A stretch of DNA of 64,000 bases, from the NCBI RefSeq assembly GCF_001428105.1, contig NZ_LMSJ01000003.1:21242-85241 (forward strand). The letters run 5' to 3'. Each line of letters opens with the position of its first letter. Position 1 is the stretch's first letter. Both the position numbers and the translations under genes were made by a program. Below the pieces are notes generated by a model that searched no databases, had not been told where the DNA came from, and saw only the letters and a list, made by a program, of their open reading frames with translations. Shown piece after piece: positions 15,714-25,537 of the stretch. Source of the stretch: Paenibacillus sp. Soil766 (GTDB taxonomy: Bacteria; Bacillota; Bacilli; Paenibacillales; NBRC-103111).

Positions 15714-17528
15714 ATGAAGAAATGGAGCATTAAGTTCAAGCTGCTAATCATGACTGGCCTATTAATTCTACTATCCGTGATCTTGGTTTCCTTCGTCTCC
15801 TACCATCAGTACACCAAAGACTTCGAGAATCAATCCACCGAAAGGGTTCAACAGATCATCGAGCAAGCCTCTCTGAACATCGACAATTATCTGGATGACT
15901 TATCGCGTTTATCGGTCGCCCCCTACCGAAATTCGGCAGTGATGGCTGCACTGGAAACCACCCAAATTGAATCGGAGATCGAACAACTCAAGAAGACTCG
16001 CACAATTGAAGATTTTCTGGATGAAATTATGATCATTCCAAGAAATGATATTCTTACTGTATTTGTACTAACGGACACCGCATACTCGAGCGGCAGGGTG
16101 CAGACCAACATCGATTCAAAGGTCGATTTTCACACCTTCGATTGGTACTCGGAAGCGCTTTCAACTCAAGAGTCTATTTTCGTTCCCGCGCATATGCAGC
16201 AGATTATTAAGAACCCGAAGAATACAGTCTTCTCGATCGTACGACAGCTTCGCAGCACCAAGGATACGGAGAAAATTATTGGTATTATTAAGGTGGATGC
16301 CAATTACAGCGGTATTGAAGCGATTGGCAATAAGGTGAACATGGGCAGCAAAGGTGGGCTCTTCATTGTGGATGCAGATCAGAATCTTATATTTTCCAAT
16401 GTCAAAGGCGGTCATGAGCTGGACCTCTTTCAAACCATGCTGAAAACCAGCCATTCTAAGACGACGATCCGTTTGGATAATGAGAACTATCTGCTTAATG
16501 CGACTCCCATTTCACGAGCTAACTGGACCGTTGTTGCCGTAAACTCCGTTGCCGAACTCAATCACAATGCCGTCAAAACAAGAAATATCGCATTCTTAAT
16601 GGCGATTATTAGCTCCTTTCTCGCTATACTTGTCTATTTCTTCTTCATCAAAAGATATCTCAATCCGTTGCTAACCATTGTTAAGCTGATGAAAGAGATT
16701 GATCATGGCAATTTATCCGTCACCTTCCCAAACCACAGGCATGATGAAATTGGCTACCTAGGGTCCTCCTTTAATGAGATGGTTCACCGCATTCAAGAGA
16801 TGCTCGAAGAGAACACGAAACTTGTCAGAGAAGTGTATGAGGCAAATTTCCTGCAAAAGGAAGCCCAAATCAAAGCATTGTTCAACCAGATTAGACCGCA
16901 TTTTATTTTCAACACACTCAATATGATCAGCCTTCTGATGCAGAGCGGCAAAGAGGAGCAAGCCGTAGATCAAATTAATAAGCTTAGTTCCCTCCTAAGG
17001 GGTATGACGAACTGGGATAAAGAAATCACGATTGGGCAGGAAATCAGCTTACTCGAGGCTTACCTCAGTATTCAAAGCAGCAGATTCAATGGAAGACTGG
17101 AATACACAATTACGATTGCTAATTCGCTGGGCAGTTATTATATTCCTGCGCTCCTCCTACAGCCTGCCGTTGAGAATGCCGTTATTCATGGGTGTGAGAT
17201 GAAGAAAGAGAAAACGGTCATACATATATATAGTGATGAAGATGACACTAATCTCTATTTCTATGTTCGCGATAATGGAAAAGGGATCGATGCCGATAAG
17301 CTGGCAAAGCTGCGGGAACGTGTGGAATCGTTAGTGTATAACGAAGATCTCCACGGTTTACATCATAGTGCAGGTACAGGAATCGGTCTTGTCAATGTGA
17401 ATAAGCGGATCAAGCTGAAGTATGGGACTGAGTATGGACTTACGATTGATAGTACGCCGGAAGTAGGCACATGCGTCACGATCATTTTACCCAAATTAGA
17501 CGCCAGAAAGGAGAATCGGCATGTATAA
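15714..17528 (+). CDS. YesM-type sensor histidine kinase
   Basis: A 604-residue membrane kinase. One helix near residues 10-30 and another near 295-315 flank an extracellular sensor domain of about 260 residues; a HAMP follows. The His_kinase domain has HFIFNTLNMISLLMQ, carrying the phosphorylated His. The ATPase domain has LLQPAVENAVIHG (N box) and the G boxes DNGKGID and GTGIGLVNVNKRI. I chose ATG 15714 because GGGAGG lies 7 nt upstream; the frame opens 24 nt earlier. It overlaps the response regulator gene by 8 nt. It presumably senses a dextran-derived sugar and controls the divergent importer operon. Confidence 0.92.
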   Translation: MKKWSIKFKLLIMTGLLILLSVILVSFVSYHQYTKDFENQSTERVQQIIEQASLNIDNYLDDLSRLSVAPYRNSAVMAALETTQIESEIEQLKKTRTIEDFLDEIMIIPRNDILTVFVLTDTAYSSGRVQTNIDSKVDFHTFDWYSEALSTQESIFVPAHMQQIIKNPKNTVFSIVRQLRSTKDTEKIIGIIKVDANYSGIEAIGNKVNMGSKGGLFIVDADQNLIFSNVKGGHELDLFQTMLKTSHSKTTIRLDNENYLLNATPISRANWTVVAVNSVAELNHNAVKTRNIAFLMAIISSFLAILVYFFFIKRYLNPLLTIVKLMKEIDHGNLSVTFPNHRHDEIGYLGSSFNEMVHRIQEMLEENTKLVREVYEANFLQKEAQIKALFNQIRPHFIFNTLNMISLLMQSGKEEQAVDQINKLSSLLRGMTNWDKEITIGQEISLLEAYLSIQSSRFNGRLEYTITIANSLGSYYIPALLLQPAVENAVIHGCEMKKEKTVIHIYSDEDDTNLYFYVRDNGKGIDADKLAKLRERVESLVYNEDLHGLHHSAGTGIGLVNVNKRIKLKYGTEYGLTIDSTPEVGTCVTIILPKLDARKENRHV

Positions 17529-19137
17529 AATGCTCGTGGTCGATGATGAGTCACTTACTAGAGACTACCTGAAGCTAACTATTCCGCAGATCAATCCTGA
17601 GTGGGAGGTCACGCATGTCGCCTCAGATGGCAAGGAAGCTCTTGAGATTCTTGAACAGCATGCTGTTGATTTAATCCTCACCGATATTAAAATGCCTGTC
17701 ATGGACGGCCTCACTTTATGTAAAATCGTTTCAAAAATGTCTCCTCGCCCAAGAACAGTCATCCTGTCAGGCCATGATGAGTTTACTTTTGCTAAAGAGG
17801 CCATAACCTATGGTGTGAATGAATATTTGCTGAAGCCTATTGTTAAGGAAGAGCTGCGCGTCGTCCTCGAGCATATTACACAAGATTTGGATAAAGAGAA
17901 AAGTCAGCTCCTGACCCAACAATCCATGCGAATTCTCTCTGAGGATTCCAAAAACCATGTGGTCAAAAATTTCTTGAAAGCCGTTATCGTAGACAGTAAT
18001 GCGGAGATTAAAGTTCTCTACCCACTTCTCTTCCGTCTAAAGGTGAGCTTAATCGAGACAGAAGGTAATCTAATGATCCTCTCATTGGATGAAGATATGA
18101 TCCTTAGAAAATCTATTCCATACGCTGATATTCCTGTATTTAAATATATTTTACAACAGATTGCAACTGAAATTGTGGAGGAAGGACGGGTGTTCTACGA
18201 TTCGGAGGAAAATACAATTATACTTGTAACCGGCGATTGTCAAGATGACCTAATTGAACAATGCAGAGCCATCCATGCTAAAGTAGCTGACGCGATCTAT
18301 AGGAGCACAGGTATTACGATCTCCGGTGCTATTGGTAATTGTGTCAACGATGTGCTTCGATTGAACTCCTCCTACCGCAAAGCGCGCAAAATGCTAATGA
18401 GCCGTTTGCTGGGTGGCGGTAACTCCTGCTTCGCCTTCAGCGATGAGAGTAGGGATATGCCTACCATTCTAGAATTGGATAAAACAATGATGGCTATTCA
18501 ATCCGGTTTGCTCGATAGAAATGAAACGAACTACATGGTTTCCGTTCGGCACTATGCCGAGCTAATGGACAGTTATCAGCTCCCCGTTGTTTACCGATAT
18601 GGCGTTCATTTAATTAGGAGTATAGCGGCCATGAACCCGAACTTTACGGATGAAGGCATACAAGCTGCGCAGACGATCCTGAGGAAGCTGGAAAGCCCCA
18701 CTTTACAGGCACCGTCAAAGGAAGAAGTGCTGCTTATCTTTTATGAAATTCTCAAATCCTTCATCCTACATGCCACGCCGAGGCTTGATAACGAGAACGA
18801 GCATGACCTTGTAGCCAAAGCTAAGGAATACATTTATTCGCACTACGCGGAGCCTATCTCTCTCGCTATTATCGCAGATACAATAGGCGTTTCCGCTAGT
18901 TATTTGAGCAATATTTTTCATAAAAGCGTGAATGAATCGTATATTAAATTTTTAACCAGAGTACGGATGGAGCAAGCCGCCAAGCTATTGAGAGCAAGGC
19001 CTGCTGAGAAGATTATTGATGTCTCAGACAAAGTAGGGTACGTGAGTGTGAAGCATTTCTCCCATGTATTCAAGCAGCACTTCTACATGCCCCCTGGAGA
19101 ATATCAGGAAAAGCAAGCTGCCGCGTTAAAAGCGTGA
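17521..19137 (+). CDS. YesN-type response regulator with AraC DNA-binding domain
   Basis: A 538-residue transcription factor. The receiver domain (1-125) has VDDE, the phospho-acceptor Asp in LILTDIKMPVMDG, and the conserved Lys in YLLKPI. A middle region of about 270 residues joins it to two C-terminal helix-turn-helix motifs of the AraC family: ISLAIIADTIGVSASYLSNIF and IIDVSDKVGYVSVKHFSHVF. AAAGGAG lies 7 nt before the ATG, inside the kinase gene. Likely target: the promoters of the adjacent importer and GH66/GH15 genes. Confidence 0.93.
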   Translation: MYKMLVVDDESLTRDYLKLTIPQINPEWEVTHVASDGKEALEILEQHAVDLILTDIKMPVMDGLTLCKIVSKMSPRPRTVILSGHDEFTFAKEAITYGVNEYLLKPIVKEELRVVLEHITQDLDKEKSQLLTQQSMRILSEDSKNHVVKNFLKAVIVDSNAEIKVLYPLLFRLKVSLIETEGNLMILSLDEDMILRKSIPYADIPVFKYILQQIATEIVEEGRVFYDSEENTIILVTGDCQDDLIEQCRAIHAKVADAIYRSTGITISGAIGNCVNDVLRLNSSYRKARKMLMSRLLGGGNSCFAFSDESRDMPTILELDKTMMAIQSGLLDRNETNYMVSVRHYAELMDSYQLPVVYRYGVHLIRSIAAMNPNFTDEGIQAAQTILRKLESPTLQAPSKEEVLLIFYEILKSFILHATPRLDNENEHDLVAKAKEYIYSHYAEPISLAIIADTIGVSASYLSNIFHKSVNESYIKFLTRVRMEQAAKLLRARPAEKIIDVSDKVGYVSVKHFSHVFKQHFYMPPGEYQEKQAAALKA

Positions 19138-19142
19138 GAAAA

Positions 19143-19168
19143 GCCGTCAGGAAGATCTTCCTGGCGGC
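19143..19168 (+). terminator. Terminator after the kinase/regulator pair
   Basis: GCCGTCAGGAAGAT pairs with CTTCCTGGCGGC; the tail is ATATTTTAAG, a weak U tract. Confidence 0.6.
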
Positions 19169-19358
19169 ATATTTTAAGTTTAACATACTAGGGGATGTGC
19201 AATCCCCGTATTACTCTTTCAACCATTCGAGGTGGCATATAATCTCTGAATATCTCCATTTATCTCCGGTTTCCTGCCATTCCTTCGGTTGTCAAGCTCG
19301 TAGGGGTCTGCTACTCTTTGGATAACAAGACCTATAAACGGGAAAAGGGGCAACCCCC

Positions 19359-20831
19359 ATGCTGAATCGGAATATCATGTTAACGGATACGCAGCGGTTT
19401 TTGCTTCGAAATGTGTCCATCATTGTGCTCGGTCTCTTCATTAACCAAATGCTCCAAACAGTGGGAAGCATCGTTCTAGCTCGTGTACTGGACGATCCTA
19501 CCAAATTCGGTCAAGTGAATCTCTTGTTGCAAATTTTCGGCATGGCATCGTTATTTCTGAATGTCGGATTCAACTCCTCTTTAATCTATACTTTTTCTAG
19601 GAAGCCGGACCAGGCGATACAAACTAATTTTCGCGTTGCTTTTTTCGGGAGCTCACTATTCGGGGTTATCTTCGGGATCGTACTCGCGCTACTCGCACCC
19701 ATCCTAGCGAATTATTATCATCTGCCTGAGCTAAAAGGAGCCCTGATCCTAAGTTCGATCATGTTTGTTTTCAACTCCATCATCAATATTGGAGTCGCTT
19801 CTTTCTCTGGAAACCGTGATTTTGGCGTCCAAGCCTTCTTCATGGTTATTACGACGACACTTGCCACTTCAGGTACGGTTGTCGGCGTTTTACTACCCAT
19901 AGGCTCGTTAAACCTTCTCGAAAACATCTCGCTGTGGATGAGCGTAGGGGCGATCCTGACGGCTCTTTTCATCGGCTGGAAAGTTGAACGTGTGCATAAT
20001 CCGAAATGGTTCGGTGGCATCCCGTTCCAAGAGGTTCGGAGTATGATGGCATACGGCCTACCGTCTTGGGCAGGCAATATTGCGAAAGCATTCCAACAAC
20101 CTTTTCTGGTCATGATGGTCGGTTCCAGTTCCGTTATCGCCGTCGGTTATTTATCCAATGGATTCCGTATAACGGGCTTCATCGGCATCATTACTTGGGC
20201 GTTCATGATTGTCACCTTCCCATTCGTGGCCGAGAGTGCGCAGGATTTGAAGGAAAGCAAGCAACGTGGGACGAGCTGTGTCCGATATAACAACATTTTT
20301 CTGTATCCGCTAACAGCGCTCATCTGTTTATATCCCGATCAGATCAACGGCTTTCTATTCGGGGAGAGCTTCACATCAGGGGATTCCGCTGCCTATATTA
20401 GGTTGATGGCTTTGGGCGTCTTATTCTCCTCCGTAGGTCGACTTGGCGGCAGCATTTTAGCTGGAATTGGCAAAACAAAGTCTAACTTCTGGGTCATGAT
20501 TGTGGCTGGTATTTTCGTCGTTGCCATCGTCCCCTTCATTGCAGCTGAAAGTCCCGTCTTAGCTGTTTGTATTTACACTGGTGGATGGGCTGTCTCCGCG
20601 ATTGCCATGATTGGATTTTTCTACTATGAAAAGTTTCCGCTTGATTGGTGGAAGGCTTACGGACAACCTCTTCTACCTACAATCGGGATGATGGCTATCA
20701 TGGAAGCTGGCTCGTTTGCCGAAGGTTGGTATCCCATTTTCATCATTGCTGGCCTACTAGGTCTACTCATTTTAACGATTATGATTGAAAAACGTCCCAG
20801 TCACGATGTACATACACCAGCAGCACGCTAA
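19359..20831 (+). CDS. Polysaccharide flippase-like membrane protein (MOP superfamily)
   Basis: A 490-residue integral membrane protein with roughly 12-14 hydrophobic helices. The order and spacing, and the N-terminal QTVGSIVLARVLDDPTKFGQVNLL block, fit oligosaccharide flippases of the Wzx/PST family, which move lipid-linked sugars across the membrane. It stands alone with a terminator after it; no glycosyltransferase or polymerase gene is nearby, so the cargo is unknown. The ribosome binding site is poor (a GGGG 10 nt upstream), so the start is only moderately certain. About 220 bp of sequence without a gene precede it (19138-19358), in which I see only the terminator. Confidence 0.8.
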   Translation: MLNRNIMLTDTQRFLLRNVSIIVLGLFINQMLQTVGSIVLARVLDDPTKFGQVNLLLQIFGMASLFLNVGFNSSLIYTFSRKPDQAIQTNFRVAFFGSSLFGVIFGIVLALLAPILANYYHLPELKGALILSSIMFVFNSIINIGVASFSGNRDFGVQAFFMVITTTLATSGTVVGVLLPIGSLNLLENISLWMSVGAILTALFIGWKVERVHNPKWFGGIPFQEVRSMMAYGLPSWAGNIAKAFQQPFLVMMVGSSSVIAVGYLSNGFRITGFIGIITWAFMIVTFPFVAESAQDLKESKQRGTSCVRYNNIFLYPLTALICLYPDQINGFLFGESFTSGDSAAYIRLMALGVLFSSVGRLGGSILAGIGKTKSNFWVMIVAGIFVVAIVPFIAAESPVLAVCIYTGGWAVSAIAMIGFFYYEKFPLDWWKAYGQPLLPTIGMMAIMEAGSFAEGWYPIFIIAGLLGLLILTIMIEKRPSHDVHTPAAR

Positions 20832-20849
20832 ATACACACTGCTGAAACA

Positions 20850-20893
20850 CAAAAAGCACTTCATAGCAGTCATGCTGCCTTGGAGTGCTTTTT
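20850..20893. terminator. Bidirectional terminator, flippase and ssu operon
   Basis: AAAAAGCACT...AGTGCTTTTT with an inner GCAG/CTGC stem has T-runs in both directions and lies between convergent genes. Confidence 0.85.
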
Positions 20894-20904
20894 ATATGCA
20901 AACG

Positions 20905-21684
20905 CTAGATCGAATACGCGTACTTGTTATTTGGTGTAATATCCCCTAGAGCAGGATTCTGCTCCTTCACCAGGATGCGATCCAGAATCAACTGTTCAAA
21001 ATAGGCGAACCCGCTGTCCCGCACGCGTGGGCGTGGGAGCGAGATTTTCACATCGAGGGCAATCTGGCCCTCTTCGATTAAAATAACACGATCCGCCAGC
21101 TGAACGGCTTCGGAAACATCATGCGTAACGAGCAGCGCCGTAAACTTCTGCTGGTACCACAGCCGCTCAATGAGCTGCTGCATCTCAATGCGTGTCAGCG
21201 CATCCAGCGCGCCGAGCGGCTCATCCAACAGCAGCAGGCGAGGCTGCCCAGCCAAAGCACGGGCCAGTGCAACGCGTTGGCGTTGCCCCCCAGACAGTAC
21301 TCCCGGCCATTCATTCGTCCTATCCGCCAGCCCCACTTGCGCAAGAACCTCTTCGGCTCTCCAACGTGAGCCATCTCTCACCCCAACCTGAACATTCGCG
21401 AGCACGCGGTTCCACGGAAGCAGGCGCGCATCCTGAAACAACACACGTGTTTCAGAATGGATGCCTTTGAGCGCCTGGCCGTCGACCTCGATTTGGCCGC
21501 TCGAAGGCTTATCCAACCCAGCGATTAAGCGCAGCAGTGTGCTTTTGCCGCATCCGCTTCGCCCGACAATCGCAATAAACTCGCCTGGTGCTACATCCAA
21601 CTCTACACCTTGCAGCACTTGCTTTTGGCCAAAAACTTTCGCAGCCTGCTTCACTTGTAATCGAATGCCAGTACCTTCCGCCAT
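20905..21684 (-). CDS. ssuB: Aliphatic sulfonate ABC transporter ATPase
   Basis: A 259-residue ABC ATPase with Walker [11 protein letters not shown]-loop, signature [15 protein letters not shown] and Walker [13 protein letters not shown], followed by the switch His in VTHD. It energises import of alkanesulfonates as a sulfur source. The order ssuA-ssuD-ssuC-ssuB in one operon gives the substrate. I prefer ATG 21684, 10 nt after AAAGGAG, to the GTG at 21693, which is too close to it. Confidence 0.92.
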   Translation of the reverse strand: MAEGTGIRLQVKQAAKVFGQKQVLQGVELDVAPGEFIAIVGRSGCGKSTLLRLIAGLDKPSSGQIEVDGQALKGIHSETRVLFQDARLLPWNRVLANVQVGVRDGSRWRAEEVLAQVGLADRTNEWPGVLSGGQRQRVALARALAGQPRLLLLDEPLGALDALTRIEMQQLIERLWYQQKFTALLVTHDVSEAVQLADRVILIEEGQIALDVKISLPRPRVRDSGFAYFEQLILDRILVKEQNPALGDITPNNKYAYSI

Positions 21685-21699
21685 CGTACCCACTCTCCT

Positions 21700-22482
21700 T
21701 TATGATTTCAAGAAATTAGGATGCCATTGCAGCCATGCATGTTCCAGTAGCTTTGCTAAATAATCGGATATTTTACCAAGTAGAGCATAGACGATAATAC
21801 TCAGAATAACGACATCCATTTGCAAAAATTCTCTAGCATTCATCGCCATATAGCCAATCCCTGAACTGGACGAAATCGTTTCGGCCACGATTAAAGTTAT
21901 CCACATAATACCTAGAGAGAAACGAACCCCAACTAGAATCGAGGGCAGCGCACCGGGAATAATGATTTTGCGGAACAAATGAAAATGGCGAAGCCCGTAA
22001 ACGCGACCCATTTCGATCAGACCCGGATCTACAGATCGAATACCATGGAAGGTATTTAAATAAATGGGGAAGAAGACACCTAACGCAACTAGGAAGAGCT
22101 TGCCTTCTTCTCCAATACCGAACCAGAGGATGACCAACGGAATCATCGCTAGATGAGGAATATTCCGCAGCATTTGTACGGATGTGTCCGTCACTTTTTC
22201 AAGAATAGGATAGAGTCCATTAATTAAACCTAGAGCAAAACCGATACTGCCGCCAATCGCAAAGCCGATAAATGCTCGTTTGGAGCTAGCACCGATATAC
22301 GTAAACAAGGTTCCTTTCTCTGCCAAATGAACGCCAGCTGCGAATACAGCCGAAGGTGTAGATAGAATTCGGGTGGATATCACCCCAAACTGTCCTAATA
22401 GCTGCCATAAAACAAGAAGTACAATTGGAAGCGCCCAAGGGAGCAGCCCATTACCCAGAGACTTTGACAGGTTGGTTGTCAT
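21700..22482 (-). CDS. ssuC: Aliphatic sulfonate ABC transporter permease
   Basis: A 260-residue membrane permease with about six helices and the family EAA-like loop [29 protein letters not shown] split across residues about 150-180. It belongs to the TauC/SsuC group. ATG 22482 has AAGGGGG 9 nt upstream and overlaps the ssuD end by 32 nt; an upstream in-frame start would lengthen the overlap with no better site. Confidence 0.92.
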   Translation of the reverse strand: MTTNLSKSLGNGLLPWALPIVLLVLWQLLGQFGVISTRILSTPSAVFAAGVHLAEKGTLFTYIGASSKRAFIGFAIGGSIGFALGLINGLYPILEKVTDTSVQMLRNIPHLAMIPLVILWFGIGEEGKLFLVALGVFFPIYLNTFHGIRSVDPGLIEMGRVYGLRHFHLFRKIIIPGALPSILVGVRFSLGIMWITLIVAETISSSSGIGYMAMNAREFLQMDVVILSIIVYALLGKISDYLAKLLEHAWLQWHPNFLKS

Positions 22483-23641
22483 CGGACCGAACCCCCTTTG
22501 CTGGCTTCGGCAACTCGGTGTTGGCGATGAGTTCTCCAAAAGGACTTACGTAATTCGCAGATTCCGAAGAGCGTTTCTTATTGGTTTGCAGAGGCAAATG
22601 CGGGAATAGCAGCTCTGCTGTCCGATAAGCCTCCTCCAAGTGCGGGTAGCCTGAGAAAATAAACGTCTCAATGCCTAGCTCTGCATATTCCTTCATTCGC
22701 GTAGCAACCGTCTCCGGATCACCGACCAATGCTGTCCCTGCACCTCCGCGCACAAGCCCGATGCCTGCCCACAGATTAGGACTAATCTCCAACTTGGTCC
22801 GATCGCCTTTGTGCAGCTCTGCCATTCGGCGTTGGCCGACAGAGTCCATGGTTGCAAATATTTTCTGCGCAGAAGCAATGGTCTCATCATCCAAATGGGA
22901 AATGAGGCGATTGGCATCTGCCCAAGCTTCCTCAGCGGTTTCACGTACGATGATATGCAAGCGAATACCAAACTTCACCGTGCGGCCTCGCTTCGCTGCT
23001 GCTTCGCGAACTGTCTTGATTTTCTCAGCGACTTGAGCTGGCGGCTCTCCCCACGTTAAATACACATCGACATGATCTGCTGCTACTTCAATTCCTGCTT
23101 CTGAGGAACCACCGAAATAGATCGGAGGGTATGGTGCTTGGATTGGCGGATAAACAATCTTCCCGCCTTTGACTTTCAAATGTTCACCTGTAAAATCGAC
23201 TTGCTCACCAGCCAGCTCATTGCGCCAGATGTGCAGGAATTCATCGGTCAACTTATAGCGAGCATCATGCTCCAGGAAGAGTCCCTCCGCTTCAAGCTCT
23301 TTGGCATCGCCGCCTGTGACGACGTTGATCAATAACCGACCATCCGATAACCGATCGAAGGTGGAAGCCATTCTGGCCGAAAGAGTCGGCGACATCAAGC
23401 CCGGTCTGACTGCGACTAGGAATTTTAGCCGCTCTGTCACGGGAATTAAGGAAGATGCCGCAACCCATGCATCCTCGCAAGATCTACCCGTCGGCAGCAG
23501 CACGCCACCATAACCTAATTGATCAGCCGCTTGCGCAATCTGCTTCATATAGCCATAATCAACTGCGCGTGCCCCTTTCGTTGTACCAATGTATCTGCTG
23601 TCTCCGTGTGTCGGAATGAACCAGAATACTTCCATCTTCAT
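22451..23641 (-). CDS. ssuD: FMNH2-dependent alkanesulfonate monooxygenase
   Basis: A 396-residue bacterial-luciferase-like flavoenzyme that cleaves alkanesulfonates to aldehyde and sulfite using FMNH2 and O2. The N-terminus [17 protein letters not shown] and the internal [17 protein letters not shown] are characteristic of SsuD. The partner FMN reductase (SsuE) is not in this window. Starts at 23641 and 23635 are both near GGGAG; a longer form from 23656 is possible. The C-terminus extends about 20 residues beyond the usual luciferase fold. Confidence 0.93.
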   Translation of the reverse strand: MKMEVFWFIPTHGDSRYIGTTKGARAVDYGYMKQIAQAADQLGYGGVLLPTGRSCEDAWVAASSLIPVTERLKFLVAVRPGLMSPTLSARMASTFDRLSDGRLLINVVTGGDAKELEAEGLFLEHDARYKLTDEFLHIWRNELAGEQVDFTGEHLKVKGGKIVYPPIQAPYPPIYFGGSSEAGIEVAADHVDVYLTWGEPPAQVAEKIKTVREAAAKRGRTVKFGIRLHIIVRETAEEAWADANRLISHLDDETIASAQKIFATMDSVGQRRMAELHKGDRTKLEISPNLWAGIGLVRGGAGTALVGDPETVATRMKEYAELGIETFIFSGYPHLEEAYRTAELLFPHLPLQTNKKRSSESANYVSPFGELIANTELPKPAKGVRSDDNQPVKVSG

Positions 23642-23673
23642 CGTCTCCCTTATCATTTATAAATAGCTCGAAC

Positions 23674-24681
23674 CTATTTCGTAGCTGGCAATACGGCATC
23701 TTTCACTTTAATTTCCTTCGGGATCAGTCCTAGTTTGAAAAAGGTATCGGCGATTTTCTGTTGTTCAATAATCAACGCATCATCAATCGGTAAAATGCCG
23801 TATGTTCTGCGTTTTGCAGCGCGTTCCAAGGAAGGTACGTCAATACCTAACTGCGGAGACAACGTCTCGGCAAGCTCTTTGGGATGATCTTTGGACCATG
23901 TATCTACTTTGGCCAGTTGATCTAATACGATTTTGACCGTATCTTTATTATTTTCTGCATAGGAGCGAGTAGCTAGATAAAACTCATGATTCGCAACGGT
24001 GTCTTTGCCGTCAGCCAAGATTTTCGCTTTGGCGGAAGTTTCTGCTGCTGAGAAGAAGGGATCCCAGATCACCCAAGCATCGACGCTGCCTTTCTCAAAC
24101 GCTGCTCTAGCATCTGCTGGAGGGAGGAAAACAACTTGAATATCTTCATATTTCAACCCAGCTTTTTCTAGCTGCTTCACTAACAGGTAATGCACGTTAG
24201 AACCTTTGTTCAAAGCAACTTTCTTGCCTTTCAGCTCAGCAACAGATTTAATTTCCGACTTCTCCGGGATGAGGATCGCTTCACTAGCAGGGCTTGCTGG
24301 TTCATGCCCTAAGTAAACCAGCGGCGTTCCTGCGGCTTGTGCAAAAATCGGTGGCGCCTCACCCGTATGCCCCACATCAATGCTGCCAACATTCATCGCT
24401 TCTAGCAGCTGCGGCCCACCCGGAAACTCCGTCCATTGGATGGTGATGCCTTTTTCTTTTAACGCTTTATCGAGCTCGCCGTTCGCTTTCAGGAAGTTCA
24501 CGGTGCCGTATTTCTGATAACCGATGCGCAGTGTTGTGCTTTTCTCTGATTTCGTTGTAGCCGCAGGCGCTTTCGTATCGACTGCTGCACCCGTTGTCGA
24601 CTTAGATGCCGCTCCGCAACCGCTCAACACCGTAACTAGCAAAGTGGATAATACAAGACTCGTGAGTAGATTTTTTCTCAT
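23674..24681 (-). CDS. ssuA: Aliphatic sulfonate-binding lipoprotein
   Basis: A 335-residue binding protein with signal peptide and lipobox LSGC (Cys22). The core RIGYQKYGTVNFLKANGELDK, GGPQLLEAMNVGSIDVGHTGEAPP and the DARAAFEKGSVDAWVIWDPF block match sulfonate/nitrate/taurine-type periplasmic proteins. It is the first gene of the operon, with GGGGGG 7 nt before the ATG, downstream of a leader that contains a terminator. Confidence 0.93.
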   Translation of the reverse strand: MRKNLLTSLVLSTLLVTVLSGCGAASKSTTGAAVDTKAPAATTKSEKSTTLRIGYQKYGTVNFLKANGELDKALKEKGITIQWTEFPGGPQLLEAMNVGSIDVGHTGEAPPIFAQAAGTPLVYLGHEPASPASEAILIPEKSEIKSVAELKGKKVALNKGSNVHYLLVKQLEKAGLKYEDIQVVFLPPADARAAFEKGSVDAWVIWDPFFSAAETSAKAKILADGKDTVANHEFYLATRSYAENNKDTVKIVLDQLAKVDTWSKDHPKELAETLSPQLGIDVPSLERAAKRRTYGILPIDDALIIEQQKIADTFFKLGLIPKEIKVKDAVLPATK

Positions 24682-24738
24682 GATAAAGCCCCCCTTATTT
24701 CTTATATAGTTTGTTTACAGCGTGCACCGATTGGATAC

Positions 24739-24787
24739 AAAAAAGAGACACAGCTCTCCCCATTCATGGAAGTTTCGCTTGTGTCTC
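24739..24787 (-). terminator. Terminator in the ssu operon leader (attenuator candidate)
   Basis: On the minus strand GAGACACAAGC pairs with GCTGTGTCTC and six T residues follow, 57 nt before the ssuA ATG. A competing small stem CCGG-ACCA-CCGG lies immediately upstream (24785-24796). The order promoter, small stem, terminator, gene is that of a conditional leader. I do not see the S-box core or a T-box sequence. Confidence 0.75.
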
Positions 24788-24835
24788 CGGTGGTCCGGTC
24801 GATACATAATTATTCTTATAAGATTACTTGGTTTT

Positions 24836-24864
24836 AATTTATCAGCAATCTTATTGTTCGTCAA
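24836..24864 (-). promoter_or_regulatory. Promoter of the ssu operon
   Basis: TTGACG (24864-24859), a 17-bp spacer and TAAATT (24841-24836) form a plausible sigma-A promoter giving a leader of about 150 nt. It starts right after the stop codon of the GNAT gene. Confidence 0.6.
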
Positions 24865-24868
24865 TAGT

Positions 24869-25279
24869 TTATTTGAATTTCTTGGTCATAATCATTTCTA
24901 GCGGCTCATTATCGAGTAACAAACATCCTGCATCGCGATAGCCTAATTTTCTATAGAAGTGCTGAGCCTCTTCACTAGCTGAAGTGGAGGTCATAACTAC
25001 CTTAAAGCCCTTATTCCTCATTTCTTTTTCCCAATAAAGGACGACATGCTTACCGAATCCCTGACCTCGATATTGTTCTTCGAGCCATAGCATGTTCATG
25101 AATGGTGTGTTGTCCCAGAAATATCCGAATCTCATCCATCCGATATTATTCTCATTTTCGTCCCGCAGCATATATATTTCTTGATCATTAATTTTCTTTA
25201 AAATTAAGCTCTGTAGAACGTGATGGTCACGTACTTGTAGATATGCATAGTCAGCATTAGTTGCAACCGCAATTTGCAT
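24869..25279 (-). CDS. GNAT-family N-acetyltransferase
   Basis: A 136-residue GCN5-type acetyltransferase. LWLEEQYRGQGFGKHVVLYWE is the acetyl-CoA-binding motif A, and EEAQHFYRKLGYRDAG the usual motif B. GGAAGGGG lies 6 nt before the ATG. Its substrate is unknown. It lies upstream of the ssu promoter in the same direction; no terminator separates them, so some read-through into ssu is possible. Confidence 0.85.
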   Translation of the reverse strand: MQIAVATNADYAYLQVRDHHVLQSLILKKINDQEIYMLRDENENNIGWMRFGYFWDNTPFMNMLWLEEQYRGQGFGKHVVLYWEKEMRNKGFKVVMTSTSASEEAQHFYRKLGYRDAGCLLLDNEPLEMIMTKKFK

Positions 25280-25360
25280 CAGTATCCCCTTCCTACGTAA
25301 CGTAATCCGCTCAACATCTGCAACTTTTGCTCGATGGCGCGGGGTAGGTAGCCGACAGTT

Positions 25361-25440
25361 TAGATGGAAAACATACAGTTAAATTTGGCCAATTTCCCTT
25401 AATTCCAGGAATAGATGGAGAAAATCCAGTTAATCGGATT
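25361..25440 (+). repeat. Dispersed hairpin repeat, site A (two units)
   Basis: Two copies of a roughly 27-bp unit: TAGATGGAAAACATACAGTT (from 25361) and TAGATGGAGAAAATCCAGTT (from 25412), 51 bp apart. The core is a 5-bp stem with an A-rich loop (TGGA...TCCA in the second). The same unit occurs at about 36370-36560 and 51843-52038. Next to it, GCACCGCG...CGCGGTGC (25473-25502) is a separate inverted repeat following the selO stop. Confidence 0.7.
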
Positions 25441-25537
25441 TGAGGGCCACCGCGTAACCCACCGTGTGACATGCACCGCGCCCCTGGGATAGCGCGCGGT
25501 GCGGATTCCATTAGCGGATAGTCATGGGATCGCGTAC

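Noticed and set aside
24702..24767. A 21-codon Cys-containing leader peptide in the ssu leader
   Set aside because: It has two Cys codons but no ribosome binding site, and it starts inside the terminator stem-loop.
24745..24864. S-box (SAM) riboswitch before ssuA
   Set aside because: The conserved GGGACxGGC...GGCAACC core that I recall for S-box leaders is absent.
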